From positions 1,798,001-1,862,000 of the forward strand of contig CP084615.1 in NCBI GenBank assembly GCA_025917655.1: a stretch of DNA of 64,000 bases, read 5' to 3'. Below are positions 22,279-34,485 of the stretch, piece by piece. Both the position numbers and the translations under genes were made by a program. Position 1 is the stretch's first letter. Every line of letters begins with the position of its first letter. Below the pieces are notes generated by a model. The model was not told where the DNA came from. It did not search any database and saw only the letters and a program-made list of their open reading frames with translations. Source of the DNA: Chlorella sorokiniana. Lineage: Eukaryota > Chlorophyta > Trebouxiophyceae > Chlorellales > Chlorellaceae.

Positions 22279-23134
22279 TCACAAGGAACTAATGGTTGAG
22301 GGGGTAGGCGGCGGCGCAGCGGCGTCCACCTCCCCCTTCACCGCCTCCAGGTCTGCCTGCAGCAGCGGCTGCAGCTGCTGGTACACCTGGCGCAGCAGGG
22401 CGAGGCGGGGGCGCAGGCTGGGGAACACCACCTCCACCACCCCGCCGTCGTCGCCCGCCAGGCGCCGCCCGCCCCGCCGCTGAGCCGCCTGCTGCTGGGC
22501 GCGCGCTTGCTGCCGCCGCCGCCGCTGCCGGTGCTGCCTGGCTGCGCCTCCTCCTTGAGGGGCAGGCCGATGTAGAAGTGGACCGAGGCGGGCGTCACTG
22601 CCTCGTGGATGATGATGCCCTGCAGCTGGCGCAGCGGGAGGAAGCGCGAGCTGCTCCACAGGCCGCAGCGCCGCCGCGTGGCCAGCCGCACGCCCAGCAG
22701 CCGCACGTACGTCAGGCTCTCGTACTGCACCGCCAGCAGCGCGCGGAACAGCGCAGACCCCACCGCCGCCGCAACGCCCCACAGCAGCGCCTGCCGGACG
22801 GCGGTGCCTAGGAGCAAGGCCGGCTGCAGCATGACACAAAGGGCGAATCAGGCGAAAATGTCGAGCGTGAGAGCGTAACACGACAAAGCAGCCTCAAGCA
22901 TGGTTCAAAGGATGCGACAGGGGCCAACGCTGCGTTAACACAGCCGCCAGCAGCGGTGCCCAGCTGTGAGGGCGTATCGGCGAGCGAAGCAGCCATGCGC
23001 CTCACCACAAGGACGCAGATAGCCGACAAGACGTCATAAATCAGGCGTTCGGGCGCGAATACAGGGATTTCCACTCGCCACTCAACCGAACCTGCTGTGT
23101 GCGGCACCACTTTCAAGGTGTACGTGATTGCCAT
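22279..23134 (-). CDS. PIGH: GPI-GlcNAc transferase subunit PIG-H
   Basis: PIG-H is an ER-membrane subunit of the complex that starts GPI-anchor synthesis by adding GlcNAc to phosphatidylinositol. Exon 1 starts at 23134 (MAITYTLKVVPHTAGSVEWR) and runs to a donor after SAICVLV (about 23000). Exon 2 begins after an AG near 22830 with PALLLGTAVRQALLWGVAAA, a hydrophobic hairpin. The PIG-H domain follows: QYESLTYVRLLGVRLATRR, SSRFLPLRQLQGIIIHEAV and VHFYIGLPLKEE. After a Gly/Ser-rich insert the reading frame shifts, and the conserved end continues as VVEVVFPSLRPRLALLRQVY and LQPLLQADLEAV, closing at 22279. Both halves match the family, so I take the shift to be a sequence error. Head-to-head with DFRP1. 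Confidence 0.8.
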
Positions 23135-23402
23135 GTGGTTCGAAATTTGGTCACCGGTGCGAACGCAACTGTGCTGCCTCTTTCAGAGAGCTGAGCTGGG
23201 AGAGGCAGGACAGACGCAGGACAGTGGGTCCCCTGGAAAAGGCAGGGCTACCCACATTGATTCAGAACTGCATCGTCAGCCGAATACCGCGAAAGCCCCT
23301 TCCTCTCAGGCCCATCGCATAGGCGACCAGACTCTCGCGGACTGTGCAGCTTTTGCAGGCTGTATATAGGCATTTGCAAGCGCAGGAAGTAGTGGAGCTG
23401 AA
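23135..23402. promoter_or_regulatory. Compact bidirectional promoter, PIG-H / DFRP1
   Basis: 268 bases separate the two opposing start codons. Both 5' UTRs and both promoters must fit here. A TATATAG-like stretch near 23361-23367 lies about 40 bases upstream of the DFRP1 ATG. Confidence 0.5.
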
Positions 23403-26400
23403 ATGGCGCCCAAAAAGGCCAACGCTACAGCGGTGGGTGCTCGCTTGGCCCCCTCCAGCAGCATGCCGCGCCTCAGCAGCCGCTTCGGAGCCTCATCTGA
23501 CGTTGCAAGGGCGTTGGAGGGATCTTGGGAAGCTCAAGGCATCCCCACGTTGCTGCCGCTCGGCCGCTGCGGCGCCGCCAGCAGCAGGTGTTGCTCCAGC
23601 CTGCTGCGCTCTTTACAACAGCGTGCATGGCCTGCCTGCAGGACAAATCCAAGCAGAAGTCCAAGGAGAAGCTTATTGATGACAAGACCTTTGGCCTGAA
23701 GAACAAGAGCAAGTCGGCCAAGGTGCAGAAGTATGTGCAGCAGCTGCAGAAGAGCGCGCAGCCGCAGCGCAACCCGCGTCTTGAGGAGCCCACCCGCAAG
23801 GTGCGCACCCAGCTGGCCCCTTGCCACGGCACTGCTTGCGGCGGGGGGTGCAGGCACGAGGGTAGAGGGCAGGGCGTACAGGCAGGGCGTACAGGCTGGA
23901 CTTGGCACCGTGCGTGGTTGGGATCGCGACGCGGGGATCGCCAAGCTCCCGCCACGCCGCAGGACAAGAAGCGGGCCGAGGAGGAGCGGCAGAAGGAGCT
24001 GGCAGAGCTGTTTGCGCTGACCATCAAGCAGCCCAAAGTCCCTGCCGGTGAGCCGCAGCGCCGGGGGTGCCGAGGCGGCCGCCCGCTCCCAGGTCGGTCG
24101 GCGCGCTTGCCAAGCCGGCAGACGCCTTGCAGCTGCCTGGGCCCCTGCCCTGGTCACCCTGCTGCCGCCCTGGCCCCCCCCACACACAGGCGTGGACCCC
24201 AAGTCCATTGTGTGCGAGTTCTTCCGCCACGGCCAGTGCACCAAGGGCTTCAAGTGCAAGTTCTCGCACGACCTGTCGGTGGAGCGCAAGACGCAGAAGG
24301 CAGACCTGTTCACAGACAGGCGCGTGGCTGGGGGGTGTGGAACTGTTGGAATCTCAACAGGAACAAGCCCTGCGCATGTGTGTATGCGTGTGTGTGTCTT
24401 GAAACAAGAAGGGGAGTTTTAGAACGCCACGTGGGCCGGCCAAGGTTGTTGGCATGCACGCCGAGGGCGGCAGCCAGGCAGAGGCCGCACGCGGCTGCCC
24501 CGCCCTGCAGGCGCAAGGATGAGGAGGGGGAGGGCGGCATGGAGGACTGGGATCAGGAGACCCTGGAGAAGGCCATCGCGCGTGAGTGGCCGCCGCCGCC
24601 GGGCCCGCCCGCACCCGCACCCACCCGGGCTGGGGGCCTGCTGCGTCCGCTGCGCCTGCTGCGCCGCCCCGCGCCTGCGCCGCCGCGCCCGGAGGCTGAG
24701 CTGCTGCGCCCGCTGGGCGCCGCTCCCCGCGCAGAGAAGCACGCCGCCGAGAACAAGAACCGCCCCACCGAGATCATCTGCAAGTTCTTCCTGGAGGCGG
24801 TGGAGAAGAAGCTGTGGGTGGCCGCCTGGCATGCATCTTTGTGCGAGAATGTGGGAGACGGTGGGCCGCCGCGCTTGCTCCTTCCCCAACTCACTTTCCA
24901 ACTGCCCCCTTTCCCCCGGTCCCCGCTGGGGTATGCAGGTACGGGTGGTTTTGGCAGGTGAGCACTCCGTGGTGCACCCATGCTTTGCTGCGCGTTCAAG
25001 GCTGCGTCAAGCCACATGCAGGGCCCTATCGCCCATGGGGGCCACTGCACCAGGGCCTCTGCGTCATCGTGCGCGCCGCCCCTCCCCCTCACTCTCCACA
25101 CAACCCCCGCCCCCTGCAGTGCCCCAACGGCAAGGACTGCAAGTACCGGCATGCGCTGCCCCCGGGCTACGTGCTGAAGAGCCAGATGAAGGAGCTGCTG
25201 GAGATGGAGGCGGCAAACGTGAGGGGGGGCCTGGGGGCTGTGTGAGAGTGTGAGTGTGTGTGCGTGTGTGCGTGTTTGGGGGAGCCGCAGGCGGACGTGC
25301 GCAGAAGCAAGCCAGGCCAGGGGGACGCAGATTGTGGCTGCACGCAGCCTTGTGAGGGAAGGCCGAATGCGGCTGTGGGGTGTGGCGCTTGTGGCCGGCG
25401 CTGCGCAAGCCTGCAGCCTCCGGCTGGCGCCTGCGTGCTGCCTGGGGGTCATGTCACTCGTGTGAGTGGCCGCCTGCCCTGCCCGGCTGTGCCGTGCCTC
25501 GCCGCAGAAGGTGTCGGTTGAGGAGGCCATTGAGGAGGAGCGGGCCAAGGTGGAGGCCAAGACGCCGGTCACTGTCGAGGTGAGCAGCGCCCGCGGCGGC
25601 GTCGAGCCCCCGGCGCGGGGCGCGCCCCAGCACGGCGCAGCAGCTGGGCTGGCCAGGCAGCACCCCCTCCCCCAGCTGCATGGCGAGTCCCCTCCTCTTT
25701 AAGTCTCCCCCTCCCCCCCCCTCAGACCTTTGCTGCCTGGGTGAAGGAGAAGGAGGGCAAGAAGCGGGATGCGGCGGACGCGGCGGAGGCGGAGCGCAGG
25801 AAGGGGGGCGGCTGACGGGGCGGGAGATCTTCCTGGAGGAGGGCTTTGTGGCGCAGGACGACCTGGGGGCCTCGGGTACACATGCGCACGCGCAGGCCAG
25901 GGGGAGGGGGCTGCAGCTGGGGGCCTGGGAGGGGCGCACGCACAGCACCGGAGGGGGCGGCGGCGGCGGCGGCGGCTGCAGGGGCGACACCGCCCCCGCT
26001 GCTGGCTGCGTGCAGCGCCTGCCCGCACCACGCAGCGCTGCCGGGGGTGCGGGCTGAGGCTTGCCGCCCGAGCCCCCGCCCTCTGCAGACGCGATTGAGC
26101 GAGAGGGCGACGAAGAGGCCGACATCAAGCGCATGCAGCAACAGGCGGCAGAGGCGCTGCGGGTGGGTTGCAGGGGGTGCAAGGGCGAAGGCGGGCGGGG
26201 AAGGCAGGCTGTGTCTAGGCTGCCCGCTGTGCGTCGCCTAGCAGCGGAACCAGCCTGGGTTCTGCTGCTGCAGCACCTTGCTGACGCTGTGCCGCCACCG
26301 ACCTTCCACCTGCCCACCGCCCCGCAGCAAGCGCAAGCAGCCAGCGCGGCCTCGCCACCAGCGGCGGGCGGCAGCAGCGCAGAGGGGGACAGCCCGCGGG

Positions 26401-26548
26401 CGCCGCCGCCGGTGAGGCGCCCGCTGCTCGGATCAACCTGTCTGAGCAGGAGGCCGAGGAGTTGTTTGGCGACGACGACGACGACGACGACGACGAGGGC
26501 CTGCTGGATGAGCTGGAGCAGGACCTCGCGAAGAAGGCGGCGCTGTGA
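23403..26548 (+). CDS. DFRP1: CCCH zinc-finger protein DFRP1/ZC3H15 (DRG1-binding, Tma46 type)
   Basis: DFRP1 stabilises the translational GTPase DRG1 and associates with ribosomes. Exon 1 is 23403-23432 ([10 protein letters not shown]). Exon 2 from 23642 gives [20 protein letters not shown] and [15 protein letters not shown], the hallmark N-terminus. Then come two CCCH fingers: [20 protein letters not shown] (24220-24270) and a second one split by an intron, [12 protein letters not shown]...YGWFWQ joined to [17 protein letters not shown] (25120-25170). The C-terminal DFRP domain follows: [48 protein letters not shown]. An acidic end [23 protein letters not shown] closes at 26548, written here with its Asp run (26468-26496) shortened in function terms to an acidic tail. 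All domains are in order across about ten exons. A candidate TGTAA lies at 26834-26838. Confidence 0.92.
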
Positions 26549-27570
26549 GGGGGCCAGCCCATCCCCACCAAGCAGCGTGCGCGAGCAGCCCCGAGCGGCA
26601 GGCGGCGCCGCTGACCCCAGTTTTCCGCGCGGTCTGCGTCCGCGGCGCCCCTGCCCACTGCCATGGCTGCACACCTCCCCCTTCATGCTTGAAGCATTCC
26701 CCCTTGGCGGACGTGCGGCTGCTGGCCCCCCCCGGTCGGCAGTCTTGGCCCCCGCACCCTCAACCACCCTCGCTGTGCTGGCCTGCTCACGATGTCGTTT
26801 GCTGCACACGTCTTGCTGCCTGGTTTCCCGAGTTGTAACAGCATCAACCGCTGCCTGCTCCAAGCGGCTGCTGGTACGCAGCCCTGATGCACCGGGTGCA
26901 GCAGGAATGGCTGGGAGCTGCGCAGGCTCCGTTACAAAGCATGCACAGAGGGGCCCGCCGCCACATCCTCCACCCCTGCCGCTGCAGCTGCTTCTTCGCC
27001 TGCTGTTTCCTGAAGCAGAGTAGCGGCACCAGGGCCGCGCACGAGGGGTGCTGCGGATGATGCCTTCATGCACCCAGACTGCCAGATCTGGCGTCTTTCG
27101 CTGCTGCCGACGCGCTGCTTGGGTGGCCGCCTGAATCCCTGCACCCGCTTGCTGGGGCCATGGTTGTTGTGTGCCATGCAGCAGGAGGAGCAGCAGTGAG
27201 CTGCACAGTACGGGAGATGCTTCTGGGAAGCAGTCAAAGCATTGCACCATGAATCCATGCATTGCAGTGCCGAGAGATGGCCCCGCGCTCGCCACGATGC
27301 GGTCTGCCTGCCGCCCTACGCGGCACCCACACCCCACCCACCCACACCCTCTTTTCCCCGCTCTGCATGCCTGCTTCGGTTGTCTGGATACGTGCTTTGT
27401 TGTACAATCTTGTACAAAGACGCTATGGTTGGGATCGAATCAGGCGGTTGAACCGCGGCGGCGTCCTCTGCAACGTGAGCGCCGAGGCCCTGCCACCAAC
27501 CAGCATCCTGGCGCTGTGCAGCAAGAGGCAGCGCAAGGCGGGCCCGCGTCGTTGCACGGCGGTGGCCCCC
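26549..27570. other. Convergent intergenic region, about 1 kb
   Basis: It lies between the 3' ends of DFRP1 and the SNF2 gene. The long antisense ORF crossing it overlaps DFRP1 exons and has no family signature. I see no third gene. TGTAA at 26834-26838 (+) and TTACA at 26931-26935 are candidate poly(A) signals for the two sides. Confidence 0.55.
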
Positions 27571-30500
27571 TCAGCGCCTGCCGCCCGCGGGCAGGAAGTC
27601 TGAGAAGAGGAGGTTGAGGTCCTCGGCGGTGAGGCGGTTGGGCGCAGCGGAGCCGCCCTCGCCAAACGCCGCGGCAATCACCCCCGCTTCTTCTCCTGCA
27701 GCTCCAGGATCTTGTCCTCAATGGAGTCTGCGCCAGCAGGGGAAGGGAACAAGACAGAGGGACAGTGCATCGGCAGGGCAGGCAAGGCGAGAGGCCAAGG
27801 CCAGCGGCGGCGGCGGCAGTGGCGGGCCGGCAACGGCAGCAGGTGAGCGCAGCGCCGGCCCCCAGACGTGTGTGTGCCCCGGGTGGGGGTGGGGGCGGGC
27901 CCCGCCCAGCAGCCCAGGCGAGCGGCGCACCCTCGATGGTGATGCGTGTGACGTGGACGGGCGGGTCTGCCCGATGCGGTGCGCTCGGTCGATGGCCTGC
28001 TCCTCCACGGTGGGGTTGTACCACAGGTCTGCGGCCAAGGGGGGAGACAGGGAGGCACAGCAAGCTTGGGTGGGTGCTCCCCGCCAGCAAGGGATGCTCC
28101 CCGCCGGAAACCAGGCCAACCGACCACAGGCAGCCGGGGGAGCGCAACGGTGGCGGTGCCGGGCAGCGGGGAGCCCGCGCTGCGCCGCTCCCCGCGCCGC
28201 CGCGCGCTGCCGGTGCCGCCGCCGCCGCTCACCCAGCAGCACCACGTGGTTGGCTGACACGAGGTTGACGCCCAGGGAGGCGGCGCGCAGGGACACCAGC
28301 ATCACCGCCACCTCGGGCCGCCCGCAGAAGTCGTCGATGGCTTCCTGCCGCGCCTTGATGCTCATGGTGCCGTCCAGGCGACGGAACTGGAACCTGCCGG
28401 GGAAAAGGGGGGGACAGGGGCTGCGTGCTTCAGCGATCCGCGGCCAAGTGCTGCCGCAAGGCGCGGAATCAGGGCGCCGCAGGAAGGCAGGGGCGGCAGC
28501 TGGGCGTGCCATCCACCCCACCCGCGCAACACGCCTCTCACACCCCACACCCACACCCAGCCGCCGTGGCCGGGGCCAGCGAAACGCACTGCTCACTTTT
28601 CCCGTCGCAGCGGCGCCTCTGCCAGGTCCAGCATGGCGGTCCACTGGCTGAACACAATCACTTTCTCCATGGGCAGGCGGGGGAGGCGCCGCGGGGCGCT
28701 GCCGCCCGCACCCGCGCCGCGCTGCGGCATGCGCGCCCCGCCCGCCAGCTGCGCGGCCAGGCGCTTGCCCGAGACTGAGCGGCCGGAGAGCACGGAGCGC
28801 CTCTGCTTGGCCTCCGCTTCGGCTGCAAGGGTTGTGTGTGGGTGTGTGCGGGGAGGGGACGGCGGTAGGCACGGTGGGGTGAGCCAGGCAACAAACTGAC
28901 CGCCCCCTTCCCTACAAGACAGCCTCAAACTCAGACGCAGCGTCAGCGAGCGTTGAGCGGCGGGCGGGCGGCACCTGCGGCGCCCTTGTCACGCAGCGTG
29001 CGCAGCAGGTCCATCAGCGCGTCCAGCTTGGCGCTGCTCTGCCACCGGGCAGCGCCGCTGCCGCCGCCGCCATTGCCCTCCTGCTGCAGGGTAGGCATGG
29101 CAGGCAGCGAGCCCGCCCTCGGCTGCTGCTCCCGCTGCAGCGCGCCCGCGCCAGCGGCGTCGGCAGCGGCCGCCGCCGCGCGTGCCGGGAGGCGGCGGCG
29201 GCCAGCGCCTGCGGGCTGTACGTGTCGTGGCTGCCCAGCGCGTGCTGGCACTGGGGGCAGTGGAAGGCCAGCTCCGCCTCTGCAGCAGGGCGGGGCAAGG
29301 CGGGCGAAGCGGGGGAAAGGGGTGAAAAGATGGGGGGGAGGGAGCGGGGCAGGATGCTCGCAATGGCTGGCCCTCTGAAGCCGCGAAAAGCAGGAGCTGA
29401 CCCCGCTCCCACCTGCCGCGCCGTGCCCCGCGTTGCTTGTGGCGGTGGCCACGCACTGGCGGCAGAACAGGTGGCGGCAGATGGAGGCCACGGGCTCCTC
29501 GGGCACCTCGCCGCACACAGCGCACAGCGTGAGGCGGTGCGGGCGCAGCAGGTCGGCGAGCGCGGTGCGCACGTGCTGGGGCAGCCGCCGCGCCGCCGCA
29601 AGCTGCGCAGTGCATGTGTGGGGGAAGGGCCGCGTGCATCAGGTGGACACGAGGCGCGCTCAGCAGGGAAGCGGTAGCAGAGGGGCAGAACGCTGCAGGC
29701 CTGGGCGGCAGCAAGCACGCGTGCCCAGCGGCAGGCGGCCGCCGCCGCACCTCTGCCTGGTGGACGGCCCTGCTGCCGGCCACGCCCTTGACCAGGAGGG
29801 GGTGGTTGCAGGCCTGGCGCATGCGCAGGAGCTGCCACAGCATGTTGACGTAGCTCTGGCCGCCGCTGCCGCCGGCTTGTAGACGCTGCATGAGGGCCCG
29901 GGGGGGGCGATGACGGCTTGTGTGCGACAAGTGACCAAGGGCTGGCCTCGAACGCCCACCCCACCCCACCCAATCTCTCTCCCTCCCCCAGCCCAGAAAG
30001 CAGCCACGGGGCCCCACCTTGATCTCCTCCCCAGTCTCGGCCTTGAGCTGCTCATAGAAGCGACGCTCCTCCGGGCTCATGCCTGCAGGAGGCGGGCGGG
30101 CAGCAGCAGACGGCGGGCATGCGGAACAGCTCTCAAGGAGGTGCAGCGCTGTGCCGTGGGGCGCATGCCCGGACCGCAAGCATGGTGCAGACCGCGCCGT
30201 GCACTGGGCAGCACCCATCCCCCGCCCCGGGCCCCCTCACGTGCTTTGACCAGCTGCTGCAAGCGCGGCGGCAGGTCCACGATGGGCCGCCCATCAATCG
30301 TGCTCTGCTTGGTGCGGCGCAGCACCACGCTCTACGGGGGTGTCGGGCCGGGAGGGGCCGTGGGAGCAGAAACTTGAATGAAGCAGCCGGCCCCCTGCGC
30401 CTCCAGCAGGCGCACGTGTGATCCCCATCCAGCTGCACCAGCCCTGCTGCCCAGCCCCAGCCGCCCGCCTGCAGCACACTTTCACACCCCACATACACAC

Positions 30501-33313
30501 ACCTGCAGCACTGCCTGCAGGCGTCGAAAGCCCAGCTGGGCTGCCTGCCCCCCGCCGCAATGGGCTCCCGCAGCAGCTGCTTGAAGGTGGCCTGCCGGCT
30601 GTAGGGCTCGTACTTCTGCGGGCGGGGGCAGCGGGGCGCACGCGGCAAGGAGGCGGGGTGGGCCCTACCGCCCGCTGCCACCGTCGGGGGCGGCAAGCCG
30701 CAGTGTTGCATTCGCATGCATGCATGCGGCGCCCCACCAGGAAGCGGAAGTAGGCGTAGAGGTCGTCCACCGAATTCTGAAGCGGGGTGCCACTCAGGCA
30801 CCAGCGGGAGGAGGCCTGAAGGCAAGGGGGGCAGAGGCGGCGCTGGGGAGCGGCCGCAGCGGCGGTAGTGGGCCCATCCGCGCGGCCGCACTCGGCTTGG
30901 GGCGGCAGCAGCGTGGGTGCGGCCCACCTTGAGGGACCAGGCTGCGTGGGCGGCCAGAGTGCGCGCGTTCTTGATGCACTGAGCCTCGTCCAGCACCACC
31001 CTGCAGGGGGAAGGGGGCGCGGCGGCAGGGGCAGATGAGCACAGGCACCTCTTGGCCGAGGAGAGTCTGCCCCACGCGCATCCGGGACGCTAGCCCGGCA
31101 ATGGCGCGGCGCGGACTTGCACAACAGGCTTGGCAGCCGCATTGCTGCACGGCCCAGCGGCCCCACACACCTGTGCCACATGATCTCGTAGAGCGGCCCC
31201 CCATGCGGCCCCTGCCGCCCCTCGCCGCCGCCGCCTTGCCGCCCGCCGCCTTCTGCCGCTTGGTGGCGGGGCCCGCCGCCGTGGCACCCTCCTCCTCGCC
31301 CGCCTGCACGTCCGCCAGCGGTCCCAGGCCAGCCGAGGGCGCACCGACTGCGTTTGGCAGCGCAGCGGCGCCGCCGCCTGCCCCCGACCAGCCCTTGCCC
31401 TTGGGCTGCTCGCGCGGGGGTGCCTCCAGCGCCATGGTCTGGTACGTGGTCAGCACGACGCCGTAGCCGCTCAGCGTGCGGGCGCTCACCGCCTTGCCTG
31501 CGGCGCGCGGGCCCCGCCCGGGAGGCCACGTGTCGGGCGCGGTGTATGCAACCCCCTGTGAGAGCCTGCTGCGCCTGGCTGTCATATCACCCTCCCGCCC
31601 ATGCTCTCGCTCCACCAAAGCGCCCTCCACACGTGTCTCGCGCCCCCTGCCCCCAATGAAGGAAGCACCCCCCACACACACTTGGTCTCCCCCGCGCTCA
31701 CCCTTGCCGTGGTAGACGTGCACGCTGAGGGCGGCCTGGGGCTGACCTTGGCCCTGATTTCTGCGGCCCACTGGTGCAGCACGGTGGTGGGGCACACCAC
31801 GAGCGTGCCGCCCTGCAGCCGCCCCACCCCCGCCCCCGCCTCGTCCTCGGGCTCAGACGCGCCGTCCAGGCAGATGAGCTCGGGGCGGCCCGCTGCACGG
31901 CGCCGGCGCAGGGTGACGCGCCCGGCCGGCGCCGGCGAGCGCTCCGGCGGTGCCGCCGCCGCCGGAGCCCGCCTCGCTGGCTGTCGGGTACTCGTCGTCG
32001 CTCTCGCTCTCGCTCTCGCTCTCGCTCTCGCTCTCGCTCTCGCTGCTGCTGCTGCTGCTGCTGCCGCCCTCCTCGCCGCTGCCGTCCCCGCTGGCCCGCG
32101 CCCGCTTGCGCGCTGCCCGTCCCTGTGCCTTGCGTGCCTGCTGGCGCTCAGCGCTGGCCATTGACGCCGCGGATGCGGAGGGCGGCAGCGGCTGGCCCTG
32201 GCGGCGGGGGCGGTTGGTAACAATCAGCGCAATGGTGCTCACCGTCTTGCCGAGGCCCTGCGGGGTGGTGGGGGCGGGTGGAGCGGGGGGGTGGGTTGGA
32301 GGGGGAGGGCGGCAGCAGGCGCCGCTAGGTGTGGGGGCGCGCAGCAGCAGCCTGGCTGAGCTGGGGCCAGGCGATGGCCAGCGGCGGCGTGTGCTGGCGT
32401 GCGCGCCTGCTGCTGCTGCTGCCGCTTCCTGCTGGAGCTCACGCGCAGGCAGCGCTTCATGGGGAGCGCTTTTCGGCCGCCCTCCGCGCCCGCGTCAACG
32501 CCCAGACCGACACACCCCCACACCCCAACGCCCCCACCGGGCCCCCACCTGGTCATCGGCCAGGATGCCCCCATCGGCTGCTGCCCCTCCTCCCGCCGCA
32601 TCATCCAGTGCAGCGCCTGCCGCTGGTGGCGCAGCAGCGGCGTCAGCAGCACTCCCTGCAAAGTGTGGTGCAGCGGTGTTGTGTGCGTGAGGGGTGGGAA
32701 GGGGGCAGGCGGAGCGGGCTTGGCCCTTCATACGCACAGCAGCCATGCCGTGAGGAGGCGGCCCCTTTTAGCGCCACACGGTGGTGCTGCGCTGCACACA
32801 CCCAGCCCCCTGCCGCCCCCAGGGCAGCTCACGTCCGGCACGTCGCGCTCCTCATTTGTGCCCGCAAGACCCAGCTGGTCCAGCAGCACCTGCACCGCAG
32901 CCGCCTTGTCCTTGCTGGCGGCGCTGTTCACCAGGGGGCGCGTGGCGGCGGCGGCGGCACCGTCGCCGCCGCCGTGCCCAGGGGCTGCCCCTGCCCCCAG
33001 CAGCTCGGGCAGGCGGCGGGCGCGGGCGGCCTGCTGTCCCGCCTGGATCTGCTGCTGCAGCAGCTGCTGCGCCGCCGCCACCTGCGCGGCGTGCTGCTGC
33101 AAGAAGGCCGCCCACTCGAGCTGCTGGCCGGGCGGCAGCGGCACGCGCTCCAGGTTGGCTTGGATGTCGTCGGGCACCTGGCCCTGCACCTGGGCGGCAC
33201 CCTGCTGCTGCTGCTGCCGCTGCTGCTCGGCGGGCGTGGCCAGGGCCAGCGGGTTGCCGGGCGGCGGTGGCGGCACGCCCCAGCCACCAGGCGCGCCTGT
33301 GGTGACGGTCACG

Positions 33314-33349
<36 letters not shown>

Positions 33350-34034
33350 GCCAGCACCTGGCTGATGTGCTGCGCCAGCAGCTCGGGGGCAGCCTGCTGC
33401 TGGGCCTGCACGAGCTGGCGAAAGGGGACAGGGCGCCCGGGTCGGCAGGCTGCGCCGCCGCCTGATGCGCCTGCTGCGTCTGCTGTCCCTGCTGCCAACC
33501 AAAGGCCCCTCCCAGCGCCCGGCGCAGCACGTCCAGCGCGCGGGAGCCGGCGGACTGGGCGGCAGCAGCGGCAGGCTGCGCTGCCGTGCTGCCCGCCTCC
33601 TGAGGGGCAGATGCCGGGCTTGCGGGCACGCCCGCCGGGTCGCCAGGGCTGTTGCCTTCGTTGCTATCATCCGCTGTCAGGTCCACAACTTCCTGCACAG
33701 CTGCTGCTGCAGGTTGCGCAGCCGCCTGCTGGTGAAGCTGGACAGGGTCCTCAAGCTGTGGGTGCTGCTTGGGCTTCTCTGGCGGAACAGCAAAAGGCGG
33801 TAGACTGTTGCGACCCTCATCAGCCAAACGTGGATTTGGGTGCACGACAGCTTCGGCAGGGGGATCGTCCTGCACTTCCTGCGTCAAATCTGCTGTAGGC
33901 AACGGCGCTGCCGCCGGCTGTGCAGCCGCCAACGGCTCGACGCTGCCAGCATCGTGCTGGTGGGCTGCAGCCGCTCTGCGGGCCTGCAATGCGGCCACAT
34001 AGCTCTTTAAGTCCTTCCTGGCCTCCGAAGCCAT
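27571..34034 (-). CDS. RING-finger SNF2 helicase (FRG/RAD16/ULS1 type)
   Basis: A nuclear Swi2/Snf2 ATPase with a RING inserted between its two helicase lobes, as in plant FRG1/2 (CHR27/28) and yeast RAD16 and ULS1. The start is 34034 (MASEARKDLKSYVAALQARR), followed by a long Gln/Ala-rich N-terminus. Helicase motifs in order: LLRHQRQALHWMMRREEG, GGILADDQ joined to GLGKTVSTIALI (about 32240), LVVCPTTVLHQWAAEI, VLTTYQTMALE, VVLDEAQCIKNARTLAAHAA (about 30980), WCLSGTPLQNSVDDLYAYFR and VLRRTKQSTIDG. The RING reads CAVCGEVPEEPVASICRHLF, then CRQC, then HCPQCQ (29230-29560). The second lobe has FRRLDGTMSIKARQEAIDDF, VMLVSLRAASLGVNLVSANH and EQAIDRAHRIGQTRPVHVT. The end is DLNLLFSDFLPAGGRR. All catalytic motifs are intact. 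Divergent from the NDUFA3-like gene. Confidence 0.93.
32001..32062. repeat. CTCGCT hexamer plus CTG triplet run coding a Ser/Glu tract
   Basis: Tandem CTCGCT units, then a GCT/CTG run, lie in an exon of the SNF2 gene. On the coding strand they give alternating Ser-Glu followed by a poly-Ser stretch, an acidic linker inserted within the first helicase lobe. Confidence 0.9.
33316..33348. repeat. (CTG)11 triplet repeat coding poly-Gln
   Basis: Eleven CTG units on the + strand are read as CAG on the minus strand, giving 11 consecutive Gln in the N-terminal region of the SNF2 protein. More imperfect CTG clusters occur nearby (about 33045-33100 and 33195-33230). Confidence 0.95.
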
Positions 34035-34485
34035 CGCTTACGCCCTTGACCACGCCGATCAAGCCCACATGTCAAGTAGCAGCAAGTTGCAGTCCCCTGC
34101 TCCCCCTCAAGTTTTCATGCAATGATGTACCGCGATTTTATTGCATGAAACGCAGCATGGCGAAAGCGTTACCGGAAGCGGTACCGGCCTGTAGTGCTTG
34201 TGCTCGATTTCCGCTTTCTGGGTGCTCGGGCCATCACACATGCAGTGCGCATCTCGCGACAACTTGCAGACGGGCAACTGCCCCCCACGTGGCAAGGGTC
34301 TTGCACCAGTGCCCACCCTCACTGTTACTTGCCTTTGCTGCTCGTAGAGCGCCCGTTGAGCGTAGCGTATTAGTTGCAGGGTGCAACACAACCGTCAGAC
34401 ACGCAAACAGTGCAGCCCTAGCCTTAGCTTTGGCGGCCGCTCCCCTACTGCCGATAGCGTTGTTTTGGCTGGGGAGGTCGTCACC
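34035..34485. promoter_or_regulatory. Divergent promoter region, SNF2 / NDUFA3-like gene
   Basis: A 451-base gap between opposing start codons. It is AT-richer than its surroundings near 34110-34160. I can name no ORF or motif in it. Confidence 0.5.

Noticed and set aside
25454-27337. 627-codon open frame on the minus strand
   Set aside because: It lies antisense to DFRP1 exons, has no family motif and is compositionally biased. Long stop-free antisense frames are expected at this GC content.
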